The notes: generated by a model from the sequence alone, not told the origin. Numbered from the stretch's first letter, positions 1 to 5,875 are shown. The stretch: DNA of 12,402 bases from Xanthomonas cassavae CFBP 4642 (GCF_000454545.1 NZ_CM002139.1:2409919-2422320); one strand, 5' to 3'. Program-made: numbers and translations.

Positions 1-74
1 CAATCGGCGGAATGACGCCGACGGCCTATGCCCAGCACCTGGCCAACAGCGATATCATCAACCCCGGACTCTAA
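1..74 (+). CDS. IS3-family transposase OrfB, C-terminal end only (partial)
   Basis: The frame starting at base 3 reads IGGMTPTAYAQHLANSDIIN followed by PGL and a TAA at 72-74. A Gly-Gly-Met-Thr-Pro step followed by a short hydrophilic tail is typical of the extreme C-terminus of IS3-family OrfB (DDE integrase) transposases, where the usual text is 'SLGGMTP'. The catalytic DDE residues lie outside the window, so nothing can be said about activity. The family call rests on about 23 residues and is from memory of the family, not a search. Which IS3 subgroup it belongs to is not decided. Confidence 0.7.
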   Translation, partial: IGGMTPTAYAQHLANSDIINPGL

Positions 75-109
75 ACCCGACTGCTACTCAGGATGGGGGG
101 ACGTCGCCA
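75..109 (+). mobile_element. probable right end of the IS3-family element
   Basis: About 35 bases separate the transposase stop codon from a G-rich run ending in CGTCGCCA near 109; read on the other strand this end starts TGGCGACG followed by a run of C. IS3-family ends begin TG and end CA, and OrfB normally stops just inside the right inverted repeat, so the boundary is plausibly here. Composition changes to AT-rich immediately afterwards. The left end and target duplication are outside the window, so the exact boundary is inferred. Confidence 0.4.
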
Positions 110-157
110 AAGGCAGGCATTTTGCGTTTTCCCGTTTTCAAATTATGCTTGGAGTGT

Positions 158-955
158 TTAGTCGGTGGTCAGTGCTTTATTCAATTCTGATTGCGCTATC
201 CACTCTCTTACGAAGCTTATGCCCATCAGTACATACCAAAGGCAAGCCCCAAAAGCCACAAATAGAACCTTTCTTTGCTTGCTCACTTCCTTAGTGATAT
301 GGCTCCTTATCTCTGAATCGTTCCATATTCCACAGAGAATGGATCGATCTTCTAGTTTGAAGCCCTCTGGGGTGACCCACAGCTCGGTCTTTTTGGAGCA
401 GTCCGACTTGGTAATCGTGACCCGATCGCCGAAAAACGGGCGCACCAGTGTTGCGTCACTATCCGAAAGCCATAGATCAGTGTGTGTTTTTTTAAGTGTT
501 GCCAAAAGACTGCTATTTGTGGTCAATCCGAGTGAAAGTAGTCCGGCTGGAATGAAAATTAGGAATATTAAAATCGGAAGAGTGAACCAATATTTTCGAG
601 GCAGCCGCTTCGGGATGATTTCAAGATTTTTCAAATCAAAAACCCATCCGGCTCTTCCTATTAAATCGAGCGAGATGTTTTTGACGTTCGCAAACTCGGC
701 CAACTTCTTTGCATCAGAGAGTGTTCTGGTTCGAACGCCGTGGGTCATGCGAAAACTGATCAATGCTGCCTGATCGGCCAGACTTTTTCTGATGACAGGA
801 TCTTCGACATCATCTCGACTGATAAAAAATCTCAGTAGCCGAGAGTTGATAGGGTGAAAAGATCCGGCTCGCCAGCAGGTAATTCCTGCCGCGATGCAGA
901 TGCCAATGACCGAATAGGGGGCGATTTCACGAGTTAGGAAGTCAAGCCAATCCAT
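158..955 (-). CDS. three-helix membrane protein of unknown function (possibly DUF6216 family)
   Basis: A 265-residue protein starting MDWLDFLTREIAPYS. This ATG was preferred to the upstream in-frame start at 1051 because a GGAAG ribosome-binding site precedes it at 7-8 nt and the extra 32 residues are not conserved-looking. Three hydrophobic segments are visible at about residues 12-28, 122-144 and 229-249. The K/R-rich stretch 29-121 suggests a cytoplasmic domain between helices 1 and 2. The 145-228 loop would then be periplasmic; it holds two cysteines (186 and 208) that could form a disulfide. I see no enzymatic motif. The architecture reminds me of DUF6216 proteins common in Xanthomonas, but this is a recollection, not a match. 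The gene is clearly AT-richer than everything to its right and abuts an IS end, which suggests horizontal acquisition. It stands alone. Confidence 0.8.
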   Translation of the reverse strand: MDWLDFLTREIAPYSVIGICIAAGITCWRAGSFHPINSRLLRFFISRDDVEDPVIRKSLADQAALISFRMTHGVRTRTLSDAKKLAEFANVKNISLDLIGRAGWVFDLKNLEIIPKRLPRKYWFTLPILIFLIFIPAGLLSLGLTTNSSLLATLKKTHTDLWLSDSDATLVRPFFGDRVTITKSDCSKKTELWVTPEGFKLEDRSILCGIWNDSEIRSHITKEVSKQRKVLFVAFGACLWYVLMGISFVREWIAQSELNKALTTD

Positions 956-1030
956 TATTTTCTTCCGATGAGGCCTAGTTGGCACGAGGATGTAGAGGAT
1001 ATCGGTTGGTGCGAGGACTATTTTAGAAGA

Positions 1031-1182
1031 CCGTGATGGGGTCAGGTGCACTTATCAGGCGACGGCGCTCGGCTTGCGTGGCCCGTATGGAACTGCGCCA
1101 GCGGCGCACACAGCCGCGCGAGACCCTCCGGCGTGTATTGACACGCCAGACCGTGTACTTGCAATCTAGGCTCAAGGAGCGT
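1031..1182. other. GC-rich spacer after a composition switch; no convincing gene
   Basis: At about 1030 the sequence changes abruptly from AT-rich to GC-rich, which probably marks an insertion or recombination junction. A minus-strand frame here ends at 1042 with residues reading ACQYTPEGLARLCAPLAQF, which could be the tail of a lost gene. I do not recognise it, and it runs straight through the structured leader to the right, so I do not call it a gene. Confidence 0.3.
1138..1167 (+). promoter_or_regulatory. possible sigma-70 promoter for the symE leader
   Basis: A perfect -35 hexamer TTGACA (1138-1143) is followed after 18 nt by CAATCT (1162-1167), a weak -10 box. Transcription would begin near 1174, just before the first strand of the outer leader helix at 1183, which is what one would expect if this drives the leader and the two genes behind it. 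The poor -10 box keeps confidence moderate. Confidence 0.35.
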
Positions 1183-1337
1183 CGAAACTCCTCTAGTAGC
1201 GGTACCCACCTCCGTCAAACCGGTGGGTTTTTTGTGCCTGCATCCCGCAGGTACAAGCCGACGCAATGCCTGCGTCGGGAGGGCGGCTAATACAACACCC
1301 GCAAGGGGAATACGCCCGCCGGCTACTAGCGGTTTCG
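1183..1337 (+). ncRNA. multibranched structured leader RNA upstream of the symE operon
   Basis: Pairing found by eye: outer helix CGAAA (1183-1187), a 2-nt bulge, CC (1190-1191), a mismatch, and CTAGTAGC (1193-1200) pair with GCTACTAG (1322-1329), GG (1331-1332) and TTTCG (1333-1337). Inside are four further helices. First, ACCCACC/GGTGGGT (1204-1210/1222-1228). Second, CCTGC/GCAGG (1237-1241/1247-1251). Third, CCGACGCA/TGCGTCGG (1258-1265/1271-1278, 5-nt loop). Fourth, GGCGG/CCGCC (1282-1286/1316-1320), enclosing CCC-GCAA-GGG (1298-1307). This amount of nested pairing in about 155 nt is far above what coding or spacer DNA usually shows. It could be a cis-acting leader of symE or, because pairing is symmetric, the template of an antisense RNA. 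The described ptaRNA1 family lies antisense to the 5' leader of a Xanthomonas toxin gene; whether this is a member cannot be judged by eye. Confidence 0.55.
1204..1233 (+). terminator. intrinsic-terminator-like hairpin inside the leader
   Basis: A 7-bp stem ACCCACC/GGTGGGT (1204-1210 with 1222-1228) with an 11-nt loop runs directly into six T residues (1228-1233) on the plus strand. Placed between the possible promoter and the first start codon at 1400, it would act as an attenuator or premature terminator rather than an end-of-operon signal. On the minus strand the hairpin has no U-tract. Confidence 0.5.
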
Positions 1338-1339
1338 AA

Positions 1340-1391
1340 CCTCCCGACATCCCGTCGCCGTTGGCGGCGGTTCTTGGGTTGTTCCAGGAGG
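1340..1391 (+). promoter_or_regulatory. possible Shine-Dalgarno-sequestering helix before the first start codon
   Basis: The strong ribosome-binding site AGGAGG (1386-1391), 8 nt before the ATG at 1400, can pair through GGAGG (1387-1391) with CCTCC (1340-1344). The intervening bases contain their own hairpin, CGCCG (1356-1360) with CGGCG (1365-1369) and a TTGG loop. If it forms, translation of the small ORF, and by coupling SymE, would be masked. Only five base pairs close the outer helix, so this is a suggestion. Confidence 0.35.
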
Positions 1392-1399
1392 GCGTTGCC

Positions 1400-1669
1400 A
1401 TGTCTACCGCACCATCCATGCCGGCATCTGTGCCGGTTGATCTGTGGCCAGCTTCCGCTCACCGCCTGCGGTTTGATATGGGCGATGTGCTGCGCAGGCT
1501 CGACGCACGCACAGGTATTGAGCAGGCGAGTGACCATACTGCGCATCCGCTGAGTCGCCAGCTCGGTGTATTGCCGTACACCTCGCGCCGCCTGTCGGCA
1601 CGCAGGGCTGTGCCATTGCAGCAGTACGTCGCTGCAACCATCACCCGCCATCACCCGGAGGCGCCATGA
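1400..1669 (+). CDS. small protein of unknown function, translationally coupled to symE
   Basis: An 89-residue frame starting MSTAPSMPASVPVDLWPASA. The ATG at 1400 has an excellent AGGAGG site 8 nt upstream, which makes it a real start. The same frame is open further upstream from 1223, but through the structured leader and without a comparable site. Its stop codon overlaps the start of symE as ATGA (1666-1669). The overlap implies that ribosomes finishing this gene re-initiate on symE, so its translation probably sets SymE output. The protein is soluble-looking, with a basic second half (RRLDAR, TSRRLSARR) and no membrane segment or recognised domain. It could be a leader/coupling ORF, a partner or an antitoxin; the sequence does not decide. 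Confidence 0.65.
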   Translation: MSTAPSMPASVPVDLWPASAHRLRFDMGDVLRRLDARTGIEQASDHTAHPLSRQLGVLPYTSRRLSARRAVPLQQYVAATITRHHPEAP

Positions 1670-2082
1670 CACGCCGTCGCCCACCCACGGCATCTGCCAG
1701 CGCACGGCCCACCCGCACACGTACGCGCCCCGCGCCGCCCAAGCGGGTGCAGTGGGTCGTTGTGGAACCCGACCGCACCAAGCTGCCACCGATGCTGCCA
1801 CCCGACCCGGACGCCTCGCCGCAAGGCCCCGGCACGCTGCGCGCACCCCGCCGCGCCCGGCGCCCACGCCAATGCACCGTCAGCTACACCCATTACCCCG
1901 GTGCCCACGACCACGCCGGCGACCAGCACGTGCCCCACGTCCGCCTCAGCGGCCTATGGCTGGAACAACTGGGCTTTGCCATCGGCACCAAGCTGCGCAT
2001 CACCGCCAGCGAAGGGCAGCTGCTGATGGAGGTGTTGCCGCCAGCGGAGGTGCCGGCCAGGGCGCGCAGTGTGCGGCGATGA
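1666..2082 (+). CDS. symE: SymE-family type I addiction-module toxin
   Basis: 138 residues. The C-terminal half (about 69-124) matches the SymE pattern: CTVSYTHYP, then PHVRLSGLWLEQLGF, then a GTKLRITASEGQLLMEV strand pair. It corresponds to the E. coli SymE segments 'LTVSYASRYP', 'ITLKGQWLEAAGF' and a terminal beta-hairpin. SymE has an AbrB-like fold; in E. coli it is SOS-induced, has been linked to RNA cleavage or nucleoid effects, and is repressed by the antisense RNA SymR. The first 65 residues here are a Pro/Arg/Ala-rich extension with little predicted order. The ATG at 1666 follows a GGAG at 6 nt and overlaps the preceding stop codon (ATGA). I saw no LexA-box-like palindrome upstream; control may instead come from the structured leader. 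Confidence 0.85.
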   Translation: MTRRRPPTASASARPTRTRTRPAPPKRVQWVVVEPDRTKLPPMLPPDPDASPQGPGTLRAPRRARRPRQCTVSYTHYPGAHDHAGDQHVPHVRLSGLWLEQLGFAIGTKLRITASEGQLLMEVLPPAEVPARARSVRR

Positions 2083-2269
2083 TGGTGCGGCCGCCAGACC
2101 CCTTGCGATTGACCTCGGTGCCGGATGCCACTAGCGTCGCAACCACACCAGCGCACAACGGGAAATAACGGTTCCAGGTTCATTTCCACGGCAGCCTGGC
2201 CGTCGCCAAATCATCGCGCCCATGCCTGCGCGCGTAGCGACATAGATCGGCAGCGATGCTGGTAGTGAC

Positions 2270-2302
2270 ACGACAACGGCCGCAATACGCGGCCGTTGTC
2301 GT
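2270..2302. terminator. perfect 14-bp inverted repeat, possible bidirectional terminator hairpin
   Basis: ACGACAACGGCCGC (2270-2283) and its exact complement GCGGCCGTTGTCGT (2289-2302) flank a 5-nt loop AATAC. It sits between convergent symE and cheA, the usual place for a shared terminator. Neither strand has a T-run after the stem, so it is not a textbook intrinsic terminator; it could block 3' exonucleases or bind a protein. Confidence 0.45.
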
Positions 2303-2330
2303 TAGATCAGGCAACCAGGATCGTCTTGAC

Positions 2331-2393
2331 GATTCCCGATTCCCGATTCCCGATTCCCGAATCCCGAATCCCGAATCCCGAATCCCGAATCCC
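2331..2393. repeat. tandem heptamer array, (GATTCCC)4(GAATCCC)5
   Basis: Nine uninterrupted 7-bp units: four GATTCCC (2331-2358) then five GAATCCC (2359-2393), differing only at the third base. The array ends 5 bp before the cheA stop codon (complement of 2399-2401). Such GAATCCC/GATTCCC arrays are, to my recollection, frequent in Xanthomonas intergenic DNA and variable in copy number. No protein frame is involved. Confidence 0.95.
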
Positions 2394-2398
2394 GAACC

Positions 2399-4051
2399 TC
2401 AATGATCGCTGGAACGCAGCCCATCCACATCCAGGATCAGCGCCATGCGGCCGTCGCCGATCAGGGTGGCGCCGGCGTAGCCGGGCAGGCCGCGCAGGGC
2501 GCGGGGCAGGGGCTTGATCACCACTTCCTCGCGGCCGCGCACCTGGTCCACCACCAGGCCGAAGCGGGTTTCGCCGGCCTGCAGCAGCACCACCGTCAAT
2601 AGCGGCGGTTGCTCGGCAGGCACGCCCAGCCAGCGGCGCAGGTCGATCAGCGGCAGGGTATGCGAGCGGCGGTCCAGCACGGCGCGGCCGTCGAACCAGC
2701 CCAACGAGGTCTGCGGGGCGTGCAGCACTTCGACCACGCGGGCCAGCGGCAAGGCGTAGACCGCTTCGCCGGCCTGCACCAGCAGCGTGGGCAGGATCGC
2801 CAGGGTCAACGGCACGCGGATCATGAAGCGGCTGCCGCGGCCCAGTTCGGACTGGATCTGGATCTGCCCGCTGAGTTCGCGGATGCGCGATTGCACCACG
2901 TCCATGCCCACGCCGCGGCCGGAGATGTCGGTGACCTCGGCCTTGGTGGAAAAGCCCGGCATGAAGATCAGATGCAGGCACTCGTCGGTGCTCAGGCGGG
3001 CGGCGGCTTCGGCATCGATCAGGCCCTTGTTGCGGGCGATTTCGCGCAGGCGTTCCGGGTCGATGCCGGCGCCGTCATCCTGGATCTCGATGCTGACGTA
3101 GTCGCCTTCCTGCTGCGCAGACAGACGCACATGGCCGCTGCGCGGCTTGCCGGTGGCTTCGCGCAGGGCCGGCGATTCGATGCCGTGGTCGATCGCGTTG
3201 CGCACCAGGTGCACCAGCGGGTCGGCCAGGGCCTCGACCAGGTTGCGGTCCAGTTCCGTCTCGGCGCCGATCAGTTCCAGTTCCACTTCCTTGGACAGCG
3301 TGCGCGCGACATCGCGGGCCACCTTGGGGAAGCGTGCGAATACCTTGCTCACCGGTTGCATGCGGGTGCGCATCACCGCGGTCTGCAGGCGCGCGGTGGC
3401 GATGTCCAGGGTGCTGACCGCGCGGTCGAGTTCTTCGTCGCGCAGCCGGGTGCGCAGGGTCTTGAGGCGGTTGCGCGACAACACCAGTTCGCCGATCAGG
3501 TTGACGATGGCGTCCAGGCGCTTGGTGTCCACGCGCACGGTCTGCTCGGCGTCGGCCGCCTTGGCCGCCGCCTTGGGCGCGGCCTTGGCGCCCGGCGCAG
3601 CAGCGCCGTGTGCGTCATCGTGTGCGGGTGCAGCGGCAGCGGCCTTGGGCGCGGCCTTGACCGCCGGCGGGCCGCTCTTGGCATCGAACTGCGCAATCAG
3701 CGAGGCCGGCGCATGCGGCACGGTTTCGCCCGAGCCCATCGCATCCAGCATGGCCTGCAGATAATCCAGCGACTGCTGCGCGGCATCGAAGTGATGCGCC
3801 TGCAACACCGCCTGGCCGGAGCGCGCCATGCCCAGGGTTTCCTCGGCGGCGTGGCACAGCTCCACCATGGGTTTTATCGCCAGGAAGCCGGCGCCGCCCT
3901 TGAGCGTGTGGAAGCCGCGGAACACCGCGTTGAGCTGGTCGGCTTCGTCTGGCGCCTGTTCCAGCGACACCAGCTGTTCGCCGAGGCGGTCCAGGATTTC
4001 CTGGGCCTCGACGATGAAATCGGCCGCAATATCGTCTGGAACAGCACTCAT
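2399..4051 (-). CDS. cheA: chemotaxis histidine kinase CheA, short form without P2
   Basis: CheA autophosphorylates in response to receptor/CheW arrays and passes phosphate to CheY. 550 residues: P1 phosphotransfer domain (about 1-105) with the acceptor His48 in GFHTLKGGAGF; an Ala/Pro/Lys-rich linker (about 110-168); P3 dimerisation (170-235); P4 kinase (236-415) with N box HLVRNAIDHG (281-290), G1 box DDGAGID (325-331) and G2 box GRGVGMD (378-384); and P5 CheW-like domain (416-550). E. coli CheA is about 650 residues. The space normally occupied by the P2 CheY/CheB-docking domain is only low-complexity linker here, so CheY must be phosphorylated without P2 docking. The start lies 2 nt after the cheZ stop (TAACCATG). 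It is the last gene of the operon. Confidence 0.98.
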   Translation of the reverse strand: MSAVPDDIAADFIVEAQEILDRLGEQLVSLEQAPDEADQLNAVFRGFHTLKGGAGFLAIKPMVELCHAAEETLGMARSGQAVLQAHHFDAAQQSLDYLQAMLDAMGSGETVPHAPASLIAQFDAKSGPPAVKAAPKAAAAAPAHDDAHGAAAPGAKAAPKAAAKAADAEQTVRVDTKRLDAIVNLIGELVLSRNRLKTLRTRLRDEELDRAVSTLDIATARLQTAVMRTRMQPVSKVFARFPKVARDVARTLSKEVELELIGAETELDRNLVEALADPLVHLVRNAIDHGIESPALREATGKPRSGHVRLSAQQEGDYVSIEIQDDGAGIDPERLREIARNKGLIDAEAAARLSTDECLHLIFMPGFSTKAEVTDISGRGVGMDVVQSRIRELSGQIQIQSELGRGSRFMIRVPLTLAILPTLLVQAGEAVYALPLARVVEVLHAPQTSLGWFDGRAVLDRRSHTLPLIDLRRWLGVPAEQPPLLTVVLLQAGETRFGLVVDQVRGREEVVIKPLPRALRGLPGYAGATLIGDGRMALILDVDGLRSSDH

Positions 4052-4053
4052 GG

Positions 4054-4680
4054 TTACAACCCCAATCCGGACAGCAAATCGTCGGCGTCGTCCTGCGACA
4101 CCGCGTGACGGTCCAGGCCCTTGATTGCAGGACCGGCCAGACCGCCGTCGTCTTTCTTCGGCTCGGTGTTCTTCGGCGGCAGGCCGAGCGCACCGAAGCC
4201 TTCATGCACGCGCCGCACGATCCCGGCCACGCGGCGGATGATCTGCCCGCTGAGGTCCTGGTAGCTCTGCGCCAGCGACAGCTCGGTGAGGTTGTGGCGC
4301 ATCTTTTCCAGCAGCGCGCCCTGGTCTTCATTGAGTCCACCGTCGCGCAGCTGGTTGGCCAGCACGCGGCACTCCTCGACCAGATCCAGCGTGCGATGGC
4401 TGGCCTTTTCGGTCATTTCCACCACGTGGTCCAGGCGCGAGCAGGCATCGTCCAGTTCGCCGGCTTCTTCGGGCACGGTGGGCAATTCGCCCAGGGCCTG
4501 CCCGAGTTCGCGGGCGAGCCGGCTCAGGCTCTGCATCATCGGGCGTGTGCGCAGGGCGGCGAGGTGATCGACCTCGCGACGCCAGGCGACCTGGTCACCG
4601 CTTTCCAGTGCATCGAGCGCGTGCTGCAGGCGCTCGATCAGGGCGGCACGTTCGGCATCGGCTTCCACGGTGGCGTTCAT
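4054..4680 (-). CDS. cheZ: CheY-P phosphatase CheZ
   Basis: CheZ speeds dephosphorylation of CheY-P, ending the motor signal. 208 residues from [14 protein letters not shown]; the longer frame up to 4776 is a shadow of cheY. The long helical hairpin contains SYQDLSGQIIRRV, in which Asp142 and Gln146 correspond to the E. coli residues Asp143 and Gln147, the latter inserting into the CheY active site. The C-terminal DDADDLLSGLGL matches the CheY-binding helix of E. coli CheZ (DDLLDSLGF). Its ATG shares one base with the cheY stop (TGATG), so the two are translationally coupled. The local Shine-Dalgarno is weak, which fits coupling. Confidence 0.97.
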   Translation of the reverse strand: MNATVEADAERAALIERLQHALDALESGDQVAWRREVDHLAALRTRPMMQSLSRLARELGQALGELPTVPEEAGELDDACSRLDHVVEMTEKASHRTLDLVEECRVLANQLRDGGLNEDQGALLEKMRHNLTELSLAQSYQDLSGQIIRRVAGIVRRVHEGFGALGLPPKNTEPKKDDGGLAGPAIKGLDRHAVSQDDADDLLSGLGL

Positions 4681-5072
4681 CAGGCGGTCGCCGCCAGACG
4701 TTCGAACACCTTGCCCAGCTTCTCTTCCAGTGTCTGCGCGGTGAACGGCTTGATGATGTAGCCGTTCACGCCGCACTGCGCGGCTTCGATGATCTGCTCG
4801 CGCTTGGCTTCAGCGGTCACCATCATCACCGGCAGGTGCTTGAGCTTGGCGTCGGCGCGGATGTTGCGCAGCAGGTCGATGCCGGTCATGCCGGGCATGT
4901 TCCAGTCCGTCACCACGAAATCGAACGGGCCCGCGCGCAGCGCAGCCAGCGCGCTGTTGCCGTCTTCGGCCTCTGCGGTATTGGTGAAGCCAAGATCGCC
5001 CAACAGATTCTTGACGATACGTCGCATCGTCGAGAAGTCGTCCACGATCAGGATCCGCATGTTCTTGTTCAC
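4680..5072 (-). CDS. cheY: single-domain response regulator CheY
   Basis: CheY-P binds the flagellar switch (FliM/FliN) and changes rotation. 130 residues forming one receiver domain: acidic pocket Asp11-Asp12, phosphoacceptor Asp56 in [10 protein letters not shown], Thr86 in MMVTAEAK, Tyr105 and Lys108-Pro109 in GYIIKPF. All are canonical. The start is GTG (reverse of 5070-5072), supported by AGGAG six bases upstream; an in-frame ATG four codons later has no such site. A 35-nt AT-rich gap separates it from fliA, the only real gap in the operon. It overlaps cheZ by one base. Confidence 0.98.
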   Translation of the reverse strand: MNKNMRILIVDDFSTMRRIVKNLLGDLGFTNTAEAEDGNSALAALRAGPFDFVVTDWNMPGMTGIDLLRNIRADAKLKHLPVMMVTAEAKREQIIEAAQCGVNGYIIKPFTAQTLEEKLGKVFERLAATA

Positions 5073-5107
5073 ATCAAGCTCCTAACTCTAAAAATTATGC
5101 GAAAAAA

Positions 5108-5875
5108 TCAGTCATCATTTTCGACACCGGCATCGGCCAGTTCGAAGACCTTGAGGCGGCCGCGCAGACGCACCACCGCCTGGCCATGGATCTGGCAGAC
5201 GCGCGATTCGCTGACACCGAGCACGGCGCCGATTTCCTTCAGGTTCAATTCCTGTTCGTAGTACAGCGACAGCACCAGCTGCTCGCGCTCGGGCAGCTGG
5301 CCGATGGCCTTGCCCAGCTCGCGGCCGAATTCGCCACGCTCCATCATCTGCTGCGGGTTGGGCCCACCTTTGGCGGTGGTGTCCAGTTCGCCGTGATCTT
5401 CGATGCGCGATTCCAGGCTCAGCACCTGGCCGCGTGCGGCGTCTTCCATCAGGCGCAGGTAGTCGGGCAGCGGCATGTCCATCGCGGCGGCCACTTCGGT
5501 GGCGGCGGCGGCGCGGCCGGTGTTCTGCTCGATCTTGCGCACCGCGGCAGCGGCGTCGCGGGCGCGGCGGTGTACCGAGCGCGGCACCCAGTCGCCACGG
5601 CGGATCTCGTCGATCATCGAGCCGCGGATGCGGATCGAGGCATAGGTCTCGAACGAGGCGCCCTGTTCGGAGTCGTAGCTGCGCGAGGCTTCGATCAGGC
5701 CGATCATGCCGGCCTGGATCAGGTCGTCCACTTCCACGCTCGCCGGCAGGCGGGCGGCCAGATGGTGGGCGATGCGGCGCACCAGGTCGGCGTGCTGGGT
5801 CACCACGTCGTTGGCGTTGTTGCGTTGCACGGCACGGTACTGCGCGGTGGCGCTCGTTGCGGTGGCGGTGCTCAT
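5108..5875 (-). CDS. fliA: flagellar sigma factor FliA (sigma-28)
   Basis: FliA directs RNA polymerase to late flagellar promoters (flagellin, motor, chemotaxis genes) once FlgM is exported. 255 residues from MSTATATSATAQYRAV; the upstream extension to 6112 is a shadow of flhG. Region 2 spans about 27-98 (DLIQAGMIGLIEA for core binding, then SFETYASIRIRGSMIDEIR for -10 recognition). Region 3 follows at about 105-165. Region 4 (about 188-242) has its helix-turn-helix at LKEIGAVLGVSESRVCQIH. The ATG has GGGGAG 7 nt upstream and overlaps the flhG stop as ATGA. Length and regions are as expected for the family. Confidence 0.97.
   Translation of the reverse strand: MSTATATSATAQYRAVQRNNANDVVTQHADLVRRIAHHLAARLPASVEVDDLIQAGMIGLIEASRSYDSEQGASFETYASIRIRGSMIDEIRRGDWVPRSVHRRARDAAAAVRKIEQNTGRAAAATEVAAAMDMPLPDYLRLMEDAARGQVLSLESRIEDHGELDTTAKGGPNPQQMMERGEFGRELGKAIGQLPEREQLVLSLYYEQELNLKEIGAVLGVSESRVCQIHGQAVVRLRGRLKVFELADAGVENDD

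Larger units (their letters stand above)
2083..2398. other. convergent intergenic region between symE and cheA
   Basis: About 316 bases with no credible gene. It holds a perfect inverted repeat (2270-2302) and a 7-bp tandem repeat array (2331-2393), both listed separately. The left part (2083-2260) shows nothing I can name. Confidence 0.6.

Noticed and set aside
1329..1345. tRNA T-arm-like GGTTTCGAACC
   Set aside because: No acceptor, D or anticodon arms fit around it; the bases are better explained by the outer leader helix.
1193..1867. 224-codon minus-strand frame opposite symE
   Set aside because: It runs across the structured leader and two plus-strand genes with good ribosome-binding sites, and has a Trp/Arg/Cys-rich random composition.
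2331..2393. CRISPR array
   Set aside because: Seven-base units follow each other without spacers, so this is a simple tandem repeat.
2609..4108. 499-codon plus-strand open frame
   Set aside because: It is antisense to cheA, low-complexity (His/Ala/Gln/Arg/Gly), and a typical GC-rich shadow frame.
5091..5107. CATAAT as an internal -10 promoter box before cheY
   Set aside because: There is no acceptable -35 hexamer at 16-18 nt; mentioned only as a possibility within a finding.
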